Assembly (NCBI GenBank): GCA_025526995.1
Contig: JAHLKG010000011.1
Location: 62,001 to 126,000 of the forward strand
Source: Powellomyces hirtus
Lineage: Eukaryota > Chytridiomycota > Chytridiomycetes > Spizellomycetales > Powellomycetaceae
Length of the DNA: 64,000 bases
Direction of reading: 5' to 3'
A program made the translations under genes and the position numbers. Positions 1 through 12,200 of this stretch are shown piece by piece. Each line of letters opens with the position of its first letter. Within the stretch, counting starts at the first letter, position 1. A model generated the notes under the pieces. The model was not told the DNA's origin. It saw only the letters and a program-made list of their open reading frames with translations, and did no database searches.

Positions 1-64
1 CCCCTCATGCAACATTGCAAACGGAAAAAAAAGCTAGGTCGCGATGTGGAGTGGTTCTGGGTCC

Positions 65-1284
65 TTACTGCGCCTCAGTGCCGTTCTGGGCCTCCGCGGC
101 GGCCTCTTCATGGGCAGGTGGTGTCTGGTACGCCATGGCGACCTTGATAACCAACTCCCTTCCATCCACTTGGACATTCTTCAGCTCCGACAGCACCTTC
201 TGCTGCTCCTCCTCGCTCGCAACTTCCACAAATCCAAATCCTTTGGAACGACCACTGCGGAGCGTGACCACGTGGGCCGACTGGACATTGTAGTCCTTGA
301 AGATGGAGGCCAGGTCATCGTCGGTGACCTTGAAGGGGAGGTTGGCGACAAAAATGGTGGTGGAGGAGGTTTCGCCATTGTTTTCACGGGGAGGGCGAGG
401 AGTGCGGGAGAGTCGGCGACCACGGCCGCGTCCGCTACGGCCACGGCGCGCGCTGCCGTCACCGTTCTGCTCACCCTCGCCACCAGAGGTCACAGCGTGG
501 CCTTCCTCGCCCAGAACGGGCTCGTCCTCATCGACACGAGCCGCCTCGTCTGAGCGTCCACCGTTCTAAGACGAGAAGCGTGTGAGTGAGCGCATCACAA
601 TTCGGACGCGCATACGAGGCCACTTACCAATCCTCGTCGGCTATGGGCACCGCGGGAGTAACCCCGACCTCCGCGACCGCGCCCACGACCACGTCCACGT
701 CCGGATCGTCCACGGGGAGCGTTGGGGTCCTTGTCCTGCGCCCGCTCCACGTTGATCTGACGACTGGCAATTTCGCTCTTGTCGAGCATCTCGACAGCCT
801 TGTCGGCATCGGCGTCAGACTCGAACGAGATGAAACCATAACCCAAGGAGCGGTCACCGCGGGTGATGACGTTGACATTGGCACTGCGATAATGTCAAGT
901 AAGTGTCGCACTTTTACCTTTATGATACCTAAGGCTCTGTGGCAACACTCACATCTTTCCGGCCTTGCCAAAGATTTCCTCGAGCTCCTGCTGAGTTGTC
1001 TCAAAGGACAAGTTGCCGACAAACACCTTGGCCGTGTTGTCGTGTTCGACCGGGGCGATGGGAGCCTTGATTTCTCCCTCCTCAGCTTCCGCTGCAGAGG
1101 TAGCGCCTTGAGGAGCGTCGCCACCATCCGTCTTCTTCTCCTTTTTTCTGTGAGTCCTCTTCCTTGGCTTCTTTTGAGCGCCCTCGGCATTGTTGTTGTC
1201 GTTGAGGTTGAGGTTCTGAACAGCGTTGGCGAGTTCATCAGCGCCAGTGGGGGCCTTCTTCACTTGGTTGTTTTCGGTAGCCAT
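65..1284 (-). CDS. RRM-RGG-RRM RNA-binding protein (Sbp1-like)
   Basis: Three exons, complement(65..565, 628..883, 953..1284), give 362 residues; the frame is kept across both GT-AG introns. The first 80 residues are charged and disordered. RRM1 spans about 85-160 with RNP2 VFVGNL (87-92) and RNP1 GYGFISF (125-131). An RGG/RG tract follows at about 168-190, a second shorter RG tract at about 236-248, then RRM2 at 265-340 with RNP2 IFVANL and RNP1 KGFGFVEV. Two RRMs split by an RGG box is the architecture of yeast Sbp1, which binds mRNA and eIF4G and represses translation; nucleolin-like proteins are an alternative. The start is the ATG at 1284, because the in-frame extension to 1383 adds a non-conserved stretch. 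It is divergent from the glutamine synthetase gene. The fold assignment is firm, the precise orthology is inference. Confidence 0.85.
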
Positions 1285-1666
1285 ATTGGAAACTGTTGTA
1301 GGGTGATCCATGAATCGGACAAGTCGAGATGAGGGGAAATGGCGAATGACGTAAGAGGTGATTGTACGGTGGGATGCAATCAATAAAAATGGGGAAATAA
1401 AAGAAGTCAGAGAAACGTCAGAAGACCCGGGTAACTTTGTTTAACTGATGCATATTTCGTGTTTGCGGACATGCACGTCTTTCTCGAGCTGTGCATCTCG
1501 AGACGATCTACATGTCATCTTGGAGCCCTGTGAAGATCAGCACCACCACATACATTGTTGTTGGTCAGGAGTTTCAATGAGCTGTATTTTGTTGGATAGA
1601 CGGGCAGGGACCTCCTCTGGGATGAACAGGAGGATGAGCTATGCGGGGTTGGGGGGGATGAGAGAG

Positions 1667-1697
1667 ATGGATGGATGGATGGATGGATGGATGGATG
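1667..1697. repeat. (GGAT)n microsatellite
   Basis: About seven perfect tetranucleotide copies in the shared 5' region of the RRM and glutamine synthetase genes. Confidence 0.9.
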
Positions 1698-2321
1698 CGT
1701 TTGTTCCGTTTCGTTTCGTTAGCTCTTTGTACGGGCGGCTCCGTGCACAAGCCCTCCAGCACAACCACCCCGCGTCGCGCTTTGTCCGCATGACGCAACA
1801 CCCCACAGAAAATGCTAATAAGCTTATTGTTAACCTTCATTCCATAGAATGTTGCATTAACGTTAATTAGTATATGGCACAAACTTCTGAAGAGATTAGA
1901 GTCGCTTGTTAAATAAAACAAGGACGAGGGTTCTGTCAGTGGAATTTGGAACATTGGGGCGCTTTTTCGTGGAATTGTCGTTTTGACGCGTTTGTTACAG
2001 TCATTGGGCAGCTGTCAAAACGAGGAGCCGTCAACAAATGCTTTCGAAACAACGGACCCTCGCGCGAGCTTGTCAGTGGGATACACAGCTGATTGTGAGG
2101 AACGAATGATAAAGCCATTTCATTTGTCTCTGGTCCGCAAGGTCTGTCTCTCTCACAAATGAATGAATGAATGATGATGGACGATGAATTCCCCCATACT
2201 GTATGTAGGAGGTAGATGAAGAATAGCGTATGGCTTTATCCATGATGATAGCGTGGAAGAGCAAGTACTTGATCGATATGATGATGAGATGGTTGATGGG
2301 GGGCATTCTCCTTATCTCTTG

Positions 2322-2340
2322 AAGAGAGAGAGAGAGAGAG
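2322..2340. repeat. (GA)n microsatellite
   Basis: Uninterrupted GA dinucleotides about 0.5 kb upstream of the glutamine synthetase start. GA tracts can act as GAGA-type promoter elements, but nothing here proves it. Confidence 0.85.
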
Positions 2341-2645
2341 ATAAGAGCTCCCTGATCAACATGACGTGCGTGGCGATGGGATGGATGGGATGGCACAGCC
2401 ATTAGAGTCCAAGCTATGGCATAGAAGTAGCATGGGAATAGGATAGGAATAGGATCCAAATCGCAAGGGCCATAAGAGCAGAGAGAGAGAAAGCCCCCCC
2501 CCATGTGAAGGAAAGAAGGAAGAGGGAAAGGGTTTGAGAGATTCCATCTGTGCCCGCACATCCTACATCTAGCATCCCATCGGACATCCCATCTAAATTC
2601 CCATCATCATTCCCTCTCTCTGTCTCTCATCGCGTGGCGACTCTC

Positions 2646-2653
2646 TATTTATA
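2646..2653 (+). promoter_or_regulatory. TATA-like box of glutamine synthetase
   Basis: TATTTATA lies about 180 nt before the ATG and is followed by a C/T-rich leader, as expected for a strongly expressed fungal gene. Confidence 0.45.
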
Positions 2654-2834
2654 GACGCGCCACTGCGATCGCCCCTCGTTTGCCCCGTCCCGTTCCTCCC
2701 CATCCCCCCTTGCATTCTCCCCCCGGCCTCCATCGCATTTCACGCATCTTCCCACGCACTCCTGCAATCTGACATCTCTTTTTTCTGCTACCCACAACAC
2801 TCTTCCCCCCAATACCCTCTTCCTTCTACACACA

Positions 2835-5430
2835 ATGAGTCAAAGCGCGCGTATCGAGGCTGTTCAAGATGCCGTCCAGCGTCCCGGTCGTACCGTCGAA
2901 TGGCCTCAGCACGGCAACCGTCCTGCCTACATTTCTGAAATTTACGGCCAAAATGTATTCGACCTAAAGTCGCTCCAGCAAACCCTCCCCAAGCCCGTAT
3001 ATGCCCGCTTCATCCAGCAAATCAAGGTGAGTTGACAATCCCCCTCCCATCCAGCCATGGCGGAATCCTCTGCGTTCATGATGGATGTCGCAAAAGTCCC
3101 TCGGCATCTATCTACAATCGCGTGTTTGGCACCACAATTCGAGCGTCACAAAATCTCAACGTTTCTTCGTTCCTCTTCTCACGTTTTTCCTCATCCCCAA
3201 TTTTGTAGGGTCGTATGTCGATCGACAGACCCACTGCCGATGCCGTGGCGCACGCCGCAAAGGTGTGGGCTATGGACCGGTAAGTTTGCAATTTTTTTCC
3301 TGTTGCCGAATCCATCTAAACATCATCTCTCTCTCTCTCTCTCTCTCTCCAGGGGTGCCACCCACTTTACCCACTGGTTCCAGCCCCAGACTGGCACCAC
3401 CGCCGAGAAGCACGACAGCTTTTTGACTCTGAAGACTGTCATTTCTAACGGCATTGAGGAGACTTCTGCCATTGACGCCTTTTCTGGCTCCCAGCTGCTT
3501 CAGTCCGAGCCCGATGCCTCATCTTTCCCCAACGGCGGTATGCGTACCACGTTTGAAGCCCGTGGTTACACCATCTGGGACACTACCAGGTAGGTTGGCC
3601 CCACTCGCCGTTGATGACTGTAAAATCCGCCAGATTGATTGACTGACTGACCCATGACATCGTTTCCCCTTGTTCAGCCCAATGTTTTTGCGCAAGGGTC
3701 CCCACAGCACTTCCATCCTCTACATTCCCTCCGTTTTCATCTCTTACAATGGAGAAGCTCTCGACGAAAAGACCATCTTGCTCCGTTCCGCCGAGGTCCT
3801 CTCCACAGCCGCTGTCAAACTGCTGAATGTCCTTGGCGACAAGGAGACCAAGCGTGTCTACGCCACCCTCGGTACCGAGCAAGAGTTCTTCCTGATTGAC
3901 CGTGCGATGTACAACCTCCGTCCCGATCTTAAGATTACCGGCCGTACCCTTGTGGGTACGGTTCCTCCCAAGCATCAGCAGCTGGAGGACCACTACTTTG
4001 GTCAGATCCCCAGCCGTGTCCTGGCTACCATTGCCGAGGCTGAGCTCGAGCTGTACAAGTTGGGTGTCCCGGTCAAGACCCGTCACAATGAAGTCGCGCC
4101 CAACCAGTTTGAAATTGCGCCCATTTTTGAGGAGGCCAGCGTCGCCGTCGACCACAACTTGGTGTTGATGGAAACCCTGCACCAGGTGGCCCACCGTCAC
4201 AAGCTCAAGGTGTTGTTCCACGAGAAGCCCTTCAAGGGTGTTAACGGCAGTGGGAAGCACTGCAACTGGTCCCTGTCGACCGACCAAGGCGACAACTTGC
4301 TGGACCCCACCATCAAGCCGGAAACCAACTACCGTTTCCTCCTGTTCCTTGTCGCCACTCTTGACGCTGTCCACAAGCACGGTGGCCTTTTGCGTGCCTC
4401 CATTGCCAGCGCCAGTAACGAGCACCGTCTGGGTGCCAACGAGGCTCCTCCTGGTATCGTTTCTGCTTTCCTGGGTGAGCACCTGACCGAGGTCCTGGAC
4501 TCGATTGTCGACAAGCGCGATGTCCGCAACTTTTCTCAGCCCCATCTCCAGACCGTCAAGGTTGGAGGAACCGTGCTTGACCTCAAAGTCTCTACCCTCC
4601 CCACCATTGCCCGTGATTTGACGGACCGCAACCGAACTTCTCCGTTTGCCTTCACCGGCAACAAGTTTGAGTTCCGTGCGGTCGGCTCTAAGCAGTCGCC
4701 GTCATTCCCTACCGTGCTGTTGAACGCTTCCGTTGCTGCGTCCATCACCGCCATCACTGAGGAGCTCGTCAAGCAGAAGGGCGCCAAGCCTGAGCCTTCC
4801 ATTGACGATATCCTCATTGTCGTGCGCAAGTTTATCACCTCGAGCAAAAACATTCGCTTCGAGGGCAACAACTACTCTGACGAGTGGGTCGTTGAGGCCG
4901 AGAAGCGTGGTCTGCCCAACATTAAGCAGTGCCCCGTTGCCTTCCGTCAGCTTTTGGCTGCCGAGCACTCCAACTTGCTCACCAAGCTCGGCATCATGAC
5001 GACCGAGGAAATCCACTCTCGGTTCCACATTTTGATGGAAAAATACGCCAAGGACCTGGTCATTGAGGGCAACACCTTGAAGAACATGATCATGCAGGGC
5101 GTGCTCCCAGCTGCCTTTGCGTTCAAGAAGGAGCTGACAGATCTGGTTGTGTCCCAGAAGAACCTTGGTCTCGAGATCAGCACTCTCCCAGAAATGAAGA
5201 CTCTCAAGACGATCACTACCTTGACCACCACCCTGCAGGCTGCCGCCGAGAAGTTGGCCAGCATCATCGACCGGGTAAACGCCCTTGAAGGCTCAGAGGA
5301 GCAGGGAGACCTTGCCGGCGCAGAGCTGACCGTTGCCCTGGAGGAGGTCAGGCACGCCAGCGATGCTCTGGAGCTGTACGTGAGCGACAAGCAGTGGCCA
5401 TACCCCAAGTACACAGAGCTGTTGTTCTAG
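2835..5430 (+). CDS. Glutamine synthetase, type III (GlnN-like)
   Basis: Exons 2835..3026, 3209..3279, 3353..3589 and 3678..5430 join in frame to 750 residues, the size of GSIII (about 700-730) and about twice that of the usual fungal GSII. The enzyme makes glutamine from glutamate, ammonium and ATP. GSIII signatures are clear: the N-terminal [16 protein letters not shown] region, a glutamate-binding block near residue 230 ([10 protein letters not shown]), [17 protein letters not shown] near 303, GKHCNWS near 358 and [16 protein letters not shown] near 414. The C-terminal 200 residues are helical, as in dodecameric GSIII. Intron 2 ends in a long CT tract (3326-3349). The start ATG follows a TATA-like box and a C/T-rich leader. 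GSIII is known in bacteria and in scattered eukaryotes such as diatoms, haptophytes and amoebozoans. The introns show that this copy is nuclear and not contamination. Confidence 0.95.
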
Positions 5431-5740
5431 AGTAGAACGTTGGCGCTGTTATGACCTTTTTTCAGATGTAGTTTAATATTGAAGTGATCATTTTTTCTTT
5501 TTCCATAGTTTTCTGGCCTGTTTATACTTGATGGGGCAGTGGTTGCTGGGGATGATCGAATTTGATTGAAACATTTTTGACACTCACCCAAGTCGGCTTA
5601 CAGATATGTTGGAGGTGGTGGTTCCCCCCTGCCATGGATTTATCTTACAAAGCAAAGAACAAAGTATACACATCAAAAAAGCTTGGTACATAGAGCGGAA
5701 GGGTTTCCAGGCGTGCGAGTCTGCCCCGGCCTGCCAATCC
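5431..5740. other. Convergent 3' region
   Basis: Shared 3' flank of glutamine synthetase and the S9 peptidase. It is T-rich after the glutamine synthetase stop and shows no gene. Confidence 0.6.
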
Positions 5741-8658
5741 TCAATTGGCAGCATCTACCCATTCCGCCTCTGCATGTTGCACGACCAGGCGGCCCGGTAC
5801 GCCTAAAGTTTCCATGCCGCCTTCCAACTCTTTGGTCGGCGGGGGCGCGGGTAGGTCCTGGTCATCATCATCAGCATCATCATCATCAGCATCTTCGGCA
5901 TCATCATCAGCATCTTCATCCGCCTCATCCACATCCTCATCCGCACGCGCGTCCGCCTCTTTCCCATTCTCACCCACCTCCTGTTCCGCCTCCTCGTCAC
6001 GCACGCGGGGCGCCGCAGCGGGTCCAATCCACTCATCCAACCACCTTAACACCTCCCTATGCCACATGAGCGAATTGGACGGGTTCAAGACCCAATGGTT
6101 CTCGTCGGGAAACAGCAGCAGCCGACTGGGCACGCCGCGTCGCTGCAACGCGGTGAACGTCGCAATCCCCTCGGTCACGGGTAGGCGAAAGTCCTTTTCG
6201 CCGTGAATCACGAGCGTGGGCGTGCTCCATTTATGCACGCGCCGCGACGGGTCCCACTGGTCATACCGCGCCGCGCGTTTGTTTCGGGTTGGGGGTTGGG
6301 GGTCGTGTTTCGCCGCCGCCGCCGCCGCATACGGCGGCCCGCCAAACTCAACTTCCGGAAAATACAGCTCGTCCGTCGCATAATACGACGCGCTCGGCGA
6401 AAACATACCGTCGTGGTTCACAAAGCACGAAAACGCCGAAGTGTGCGAATTCAGCCAGTTGATCATGTACCCGCCATACGAGGCCCCCAGGGCGCAGATA
6501 CGCGTACGGGAAATGTACGGGTACGTCGCTAGGACGTGGTGCAGGCCTTTCATGAGGTCTGAGCGCGAGAGAGAGAGAGAGAGCGAAATGAGAAAGGATG
6601 AGAGATGGGGGAGTGAGTGAGACGTACTATTTTGTTTTGTTTTTTCTTTTACCTTTATACGGCCTGCCCCCCCACTGTCCCAAAATCTGCCGCTTGAATT
6701 TCTCGCCATACCCCGTGGACCCGCGGAAATTGACCGTGACGACCACGTACCCGGCGCCCGTAAACACCTGCGGGTTCCAGCGCCGTGACCACCCGTCCGT
6801 CCACGCGCCCTCGGGCCCGCCGTGGATCAGGAACGCGAGCGGGTACGTCTGCGCCGCGGAAAAGTGCGCGGGTTTGTAGATTTGCCCGTGGATGCGGTGC
6901 TTGCCGTGCGGGAACCAGAATTCCTGGAAAACCGAACGGGAATAATGACATTGAGGAACAACAGATTACTTGAATCAACATCTCCAACAAAGAAAAAAAA
7001 AAAATGCATGACCCAGTTCTTTTTTGTGGCTGTTTTCTTTTTTTTGTTCCTCACCTCCATCTCACTCCGCAACGTCCTCACCAACAAATCCGCATTAAAG
7101 CGCGTGCGTTGGCGGGGTGGGCTGTCCAGACTAGTTAGATCCAGGGTGTACACCTCACTAGGTTGCATGACGGAATTCTGGGCAAAGAATAACGTGGTGC
7201 CCACGACGGTCAACCCCGTGTTTGTATGTTTCTTGACTATGCGTTTCGGGATGTGTTTGTTTCTGTTATTATGTGAGAGTGCTGTTGCGGTGATGGGGAT
7301 GGCGTAGATCCCGACATGGCCCTTCTCTTGTGCGGTGAGGTAGAGTGTGGCGGCGTCCGCGGCCCACGTGAGTGATTCCGGACTGTATTTCCATCGGGAG
7401 GCAATGCGATGGTGGTTGCGGGTGCGGAGATCCACGACGACAATGTCGTTCTTGTCTGATTCGTACTGCGGGGTGGATTGGGAGAGGTACGCGAGGGACG
7501 TGCCGCGCGGGTCAAACGTCGGCCGCGTGTTGGCGCCGCGGGTGTGCGAGATGCGGGTCGGGGGCGACTCGGACGACGACGAGGAAACAGCCGTCGGGAC
7601 GGTGTAGATGGCCAGATGGGTGGACCACGCTGCTGCCGAGCCGGAGGCGGGGCGGGCCGAGAAGGCGAGTGTGTGCCCATCGGGCGAAAAATCAAAACTC
7701 TCCGCCCCGCCAAACGGAGGTACGGGCGATTCGAGCCCCGTCCGTGGCATCACGTTGCGGGCGTCGCCGTCCATCCGTACTGTCCCATTGTTTGCGATGT
7801 GGAGGGTCATGAGAAACAGATTGTGTTTGCGGCCGGGTGTGGTGTACGTGTCCCAATGTCTTACAAACAATTCGTCTAGACACACAAAAAAGAGAGAGAG
7901 AGAGAAGGGGGGGGGGGGTTAGAAAAACGATGGGGAGTTCCGTGGTGTGAATGTGGATGATATAGGGTGTGGTGTGCGGTACCATATACGACTCCACTAT
8001 CGAAGCGAGCGTCGTCGGCATCGTTACGGGCGCGTGCGGTGTCGAGCGAGCCGTCGCTGTACACTTGTGCCGAGAAGGCACATTGGCGGGAGGTAGGGTG
8101 GCATTTCAGGTTAGCAATATCAATCGGGAAATGAGTGAGTTGCGTGAATTCCACATCCCCTCGCTTCGTTGTTGTGTTGTTGCCACGCATCACGTCCCGC
8201 ACATCCGCCCACCACACGGCCACTATCCCATCCGGATCCGCCGCGAGCCCAGCGACGACGGTATCGGACACCCACACGGGGCTGGTCGTGACGTGCGTCG
8301 TGAGCGGGGTCGTCGTCTCGGACTCGAGGTGGAGGAGATGGAGCGTGGTGCGCGTTGTAGCCGTGGTGGCGTTGTAGGACGTGGAGGTGAAGAGGGCGTG
8401 CTGGCCTGAGGGGGCAGGTGTGGGTGCGGAGAGGCTGTGGAATTGGACGAGGTCCTGGTAGGCGTGAGAAGCGGGCGTTAGTGTTAGTGAGGGCGGATTC
8501 TTTTTTGTTTGTTTTTTGTTTTGGGGGTGGGTTTAACTTACCTTGGCTGTAAGAGGGTGGACATTGGAAGACGAGAGTGGGATGGAGGATGCGAATACGA
8601 TGGTGGTGGTTGTGAGGAGGACAGCGGACACGAGGACGGAGACGACGACACGTCGCAT
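5741..8658 (-). CDS. Secreted dipeptidyl-peptidase 5-like serine peptidase (family S9)
   Basis: Five exons, complement(5741..6558, 6653..6923, 7055..7875, 7983..8454, 8542..8658), give 832 residues. The protein starts with a basic-hydrophobic signal peptide (about 1-25) and is therefore probably secreted. A beta-propeller-like region with NIVVVD and SPDG repeats is followed by the alpha/beta-hydrolase domain. The catalytic triad is readable: Ser587 in GASYGGY, Asp683 in HGEKDFRLP and His715 in ENHWV. The order and motifs match fungal DppV, which removes X-Ala, His-Ser and Ser-Tyr dipeptides from proteins outside the cell. An odd feature is the C-terminal tail of about 90 residues beyond the hydrolase fold: nearly pure Asp/Glu/Ala, encoded by ATC/CAT-type triplet repeats at about 5856-5945. 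The gene is divergent from the DNA methyltransferase across 624 bp. Confidence 0.92.
5856..5945. repeat. Triplet-repeat tract encoding the acidic tail
   Basis: CAT/ATC-type triplets on the + strand encode runs of Asp, Glu and Ala in the C-terminal tail of the S9 peptidase on the - strand. Confidence 0.8.
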
Positions 8659-9282
8659 TTTGCTACCGATTTCTTATCCTCTTTTACTCCTGGATTGGCG
8701 GGGCTTGAAGCAAATGCGACTGGAGAGTATGGGTATTCTAAGCTGGGGGGAAGAGGTTCTCTGAATATCGGTATCGAGAGGTAACGGCAAGCACGACGAG
8801 GCGGGAATAGAAAGAAGGGTTCTGCTTTTATTTTCTGCTGCTGAATCCGCAGGGGTGACAGGAGAAGAGAGCACAGGTACTTGTGACCGCGAACACACGC
8901 GTCGTCCGCCTCATTCGGACTTGTGCGTTTTTCTCACCCCGCGATTTTTGTAAATGTGAGCCAATCATTTGTTCTTTTAGTTTCTTTTTAATTATTTGTT
9001 GGAAAGAACAACGGGTAGCGGGGTATGGCAGAGTACAGATAGCATCAACCCACCACCACCACCAACAACAACAACAACAGCCGTCTCAACCGAAATTCGG
9101 CAGAAAGGGTTTGCTGTGTGCTGTGCACTTGGAATTGTCTCTCTCTCTCTCTCCACCCACACCCATTACCATTACATTTAACTCTCTCCGCCCTGTTATC
9201 ACCCCGACGTATTCGGTCTATAGTTGCGATATCGTAAATTGACAGCTATAGGGGGGGTGGGGAAAAGCGCGACTCGCATTCC
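8659..9282. other. Divergent promoter region, S9 peptidase / DNMT1
   Basis: 624 bp between two divergent starts. It contains a (CT)n run at about 9138-9153 and CCA/ACA triplet runs at about 9050-9080. No gene is seen. Confidence 0.55.
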
Positions 9283-12200
9283 ATGGTCGATCCACATGGA
9301 ATGGACGCGGAAATGAGCGCGGACGGGGTTGGTGCCAAGTCCGTGGCGAGGTGGGAGGATGACGAGAATAGCAACACAAGTGTCGGTTGCGCGGTTAGGA
9401 CGAGTACGAGTACTGGTACGAGCCTTGATACGAACATGAATGGGGTGGAGCGTGGGGCATGTGTGCATGCTATGCCGAGTGGTTCCGTGGAGAAGGAGCA
9501 TTCGGGGGCCGGTGAGGCTGGGCGATGGGATATGCGGGGTGGAGGCGGTGGTGGGCGTGGAGATGGAGAGGGTGAGTGTTTTTTTTTTCGCTGATTTTCG
9601 ACGGTGTTTAGAACTCAATCTTGGGTGTTTTGTTATGTCTGACAGGCATTGACTCCACACCCGCTACACCCACCACCACGACCACCACAGCCCCCCACGA
9701 CCCTACCGCTACCGAGAGACTCGTACCTCTATATGAACCACAACCTCAAACGCTGCTTAACCATGACTGGACGATGAACACCGATGCGGGTCAAGCGAGG
9801 AGAGGTGGGATGCAGTATGATGGTCGCGATGCGGGACCCTACCGACCAGACACTCATGAAGCACTACGCGGCATCTCTAAACCTCGACCCCACACACCAC
9901 CAACCAACATCAACACCCCCACCAATAACGATACTACCCTCACGCACACCATCGAACCGTCATTCACAACCACGTTAGATACGGAACCCGACGTGGGGAG
10001 AGATGGAGCAGCAACGCAGCTCCAACAAAGTCTGGATACACATGACACAAATGAACGAAAAACCACTACACCGCCACCAACTCACGACATGAATGTTAAT
10101 GCAGAGGAGGAGGAGGAAGGAGGGGATGATGTAACCACGCTGCGGAGTGGGTGTGAGAGTCTGACGCGAGATGAGAATGTAAGGCGGACGGGGAGTGATT
10201 GTCATGACGTCGGGAGAAGCGGGAATAACGAGGGACATGGGGCTGGGAATGAGAGTGGACTTGCCGCGGCGGAACCAGAGGACACGGGACTGCGGATGAG
10301 GGCCGGACCGTTGCTCGATACACGGACAAGTGTGGGTGTCCCACCTGTGGTGACGACGTGTGCTGTGTACCCGGCGGCCAACCTGTTTTGCATTGGAAAT
10401 GGGGCGGAGCGCAGTGATGGGCAGATCAGAGTCGAACCACCAGTGGATGGCTATATCGACCCAACACCACCAGCAGCAAACGCGACAACAACAACAACAA
10501 CATCCCGCCTTGTACCTTCACCCCCCACGGACCCTGGTTCGCCACACCCGCAGAATCAGGGGTTTCACTATGGAGGGGAAATGAAGATGATGGATGTGAT
10601 GGGAGTGGATAGGGATGAGGATATCGGGCGTGAGGGCTGGGTGGACGTACAGTGGGAGGAGCGTGGTGCGGGTGAGGGTGGTGAACTCGGTCTACCACCG
10701 CCACCGCCACACTCGGCCGCTGCTGCTGGGCACTCACAACGCTGTACGTCACTCACACTCAACCCGCCACTGCAACAGCATAATCGGGATCTGGACGACC
10801 GTGGTTACGAACTTGATGGTGACGCGGACCCGAGGGGTGAGCGTGTGGGTGACGACACCCTTGGTGGTGGGGAAGTGAATGGGCTAACAACTCCAGTTGT
10901 CGGGGGAGAAGGGAGTCCGGCTGCTGCTTTGGTAAACGAGGTGCGAGCCGTACACAATGCAAATGCATCTCCAGCGGCGCGACAAGGCGATCCAGAACGG
11001 GAGCAGAATGGAGGGAATGTCGATGACGTGCCCCCGCGGATGGTCCATCCTGGAAATGAGCCGTCTGACGCTCATGTCCTGGTCATCGCTTTGCGACCCG
11101 TGGAGGATGGACATGCTTCCGCAGCGGCAGCACAACGAAGCGATCCGATCCGGGAGCACGATAGGAATACCATCGATCACGTCTCACGGCAGACGGACCT
11201 TGGTGGCGACGACCCGTGGGAGGAGGGTGAGAGACAAAGAGTGGTACATCGCGAGGGAGATGCGACGATGGACGCTTTGCGGACGGTGTACGATGTAGCT
11301 GTAACTAGATCCGTGGCCGGCGATCCAGCAAGCATGGATCCCGAGACGCTGCGGCGCCAAGTCGCGGAACCCGATTTTTGTGCCAAGGATGAAGCGAGGG
11401 AGTGTGAGGGCGAGGTTGGGTTTGACGTGGGCGATGATGATGTGGTGATCGTACGCGGGGCGGGTCCGACGGGTCAGACGTTGGCCATGCCGGTGGAGGT
11501 GGTAGACCTTACTTGGGACTCTGATGATCGTGGCGGACCAGCTCGGCAAGGAGCGCTCGGGATACGGGATCAGCGTACACATTGTCAAGCATCAGTGTCT
11601 GGTGACGTCTCACTCGGAGCGGGCTCGGGTAAGGCGGAGAAGGTGGATGCACTCCCGGAACCGGTGCTGGCAAGTGAGGCTCGGAACACGGTTGTGGGAC
11701 TGGGTACGGATACGGATGCGGATGCGATACGGGCTGGGGAGATCGCACCTTCTGCAGCTCAGATTCAGCTCCCTGGACCTGCTGGACTTGAGAGGGGCGT
11801 CGTGTATGGTGAAGACGATACGACTGGAATGGAAGGTTCTGCAACTTACTTCCGTGGCGATGTGCGCGGGGTGGTTGGGGCGGTCTCAGGCGACGACATC
11901 CTCATATCTGCACTCTACGGGGGTGAGAGTCTGTATGGCGAAGAAACGGACCCGCGAGATCTGGAATCTTTCCCCGCAGATGCCGATATGCGCGACGCGG
12001 ACAGGATCGAGGCGGCCGGCCACGTCTCCGCTCGAGTACTGCTTGGGCGTGAGGTTGCGGACGGGAGCTTGTATGCGGAAGAAACATCACCTGAGCCATC
12101 GCTGATGTCTGCGAATACTGGAACGGATGGGGAAGATGCAGCGATGGAGATGCAGATGGGAGATGGGCTTGGACAAGGGGATCTGATGGAAGGGGTACGA

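Larger units (their letters stand above)
1285..2834. other. Divergent intergenic region upstream of glutamine synthetase
   Basis: No convincing gene is visible. It holds a (GGAT)n run at about 1667-1697, a (GA)n run at about 2322-2340, AT-rich stretches and the glutamine synthetase promoter at its right end. Small open frames are short and lack conserved motifs. Confidence 0.6.
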
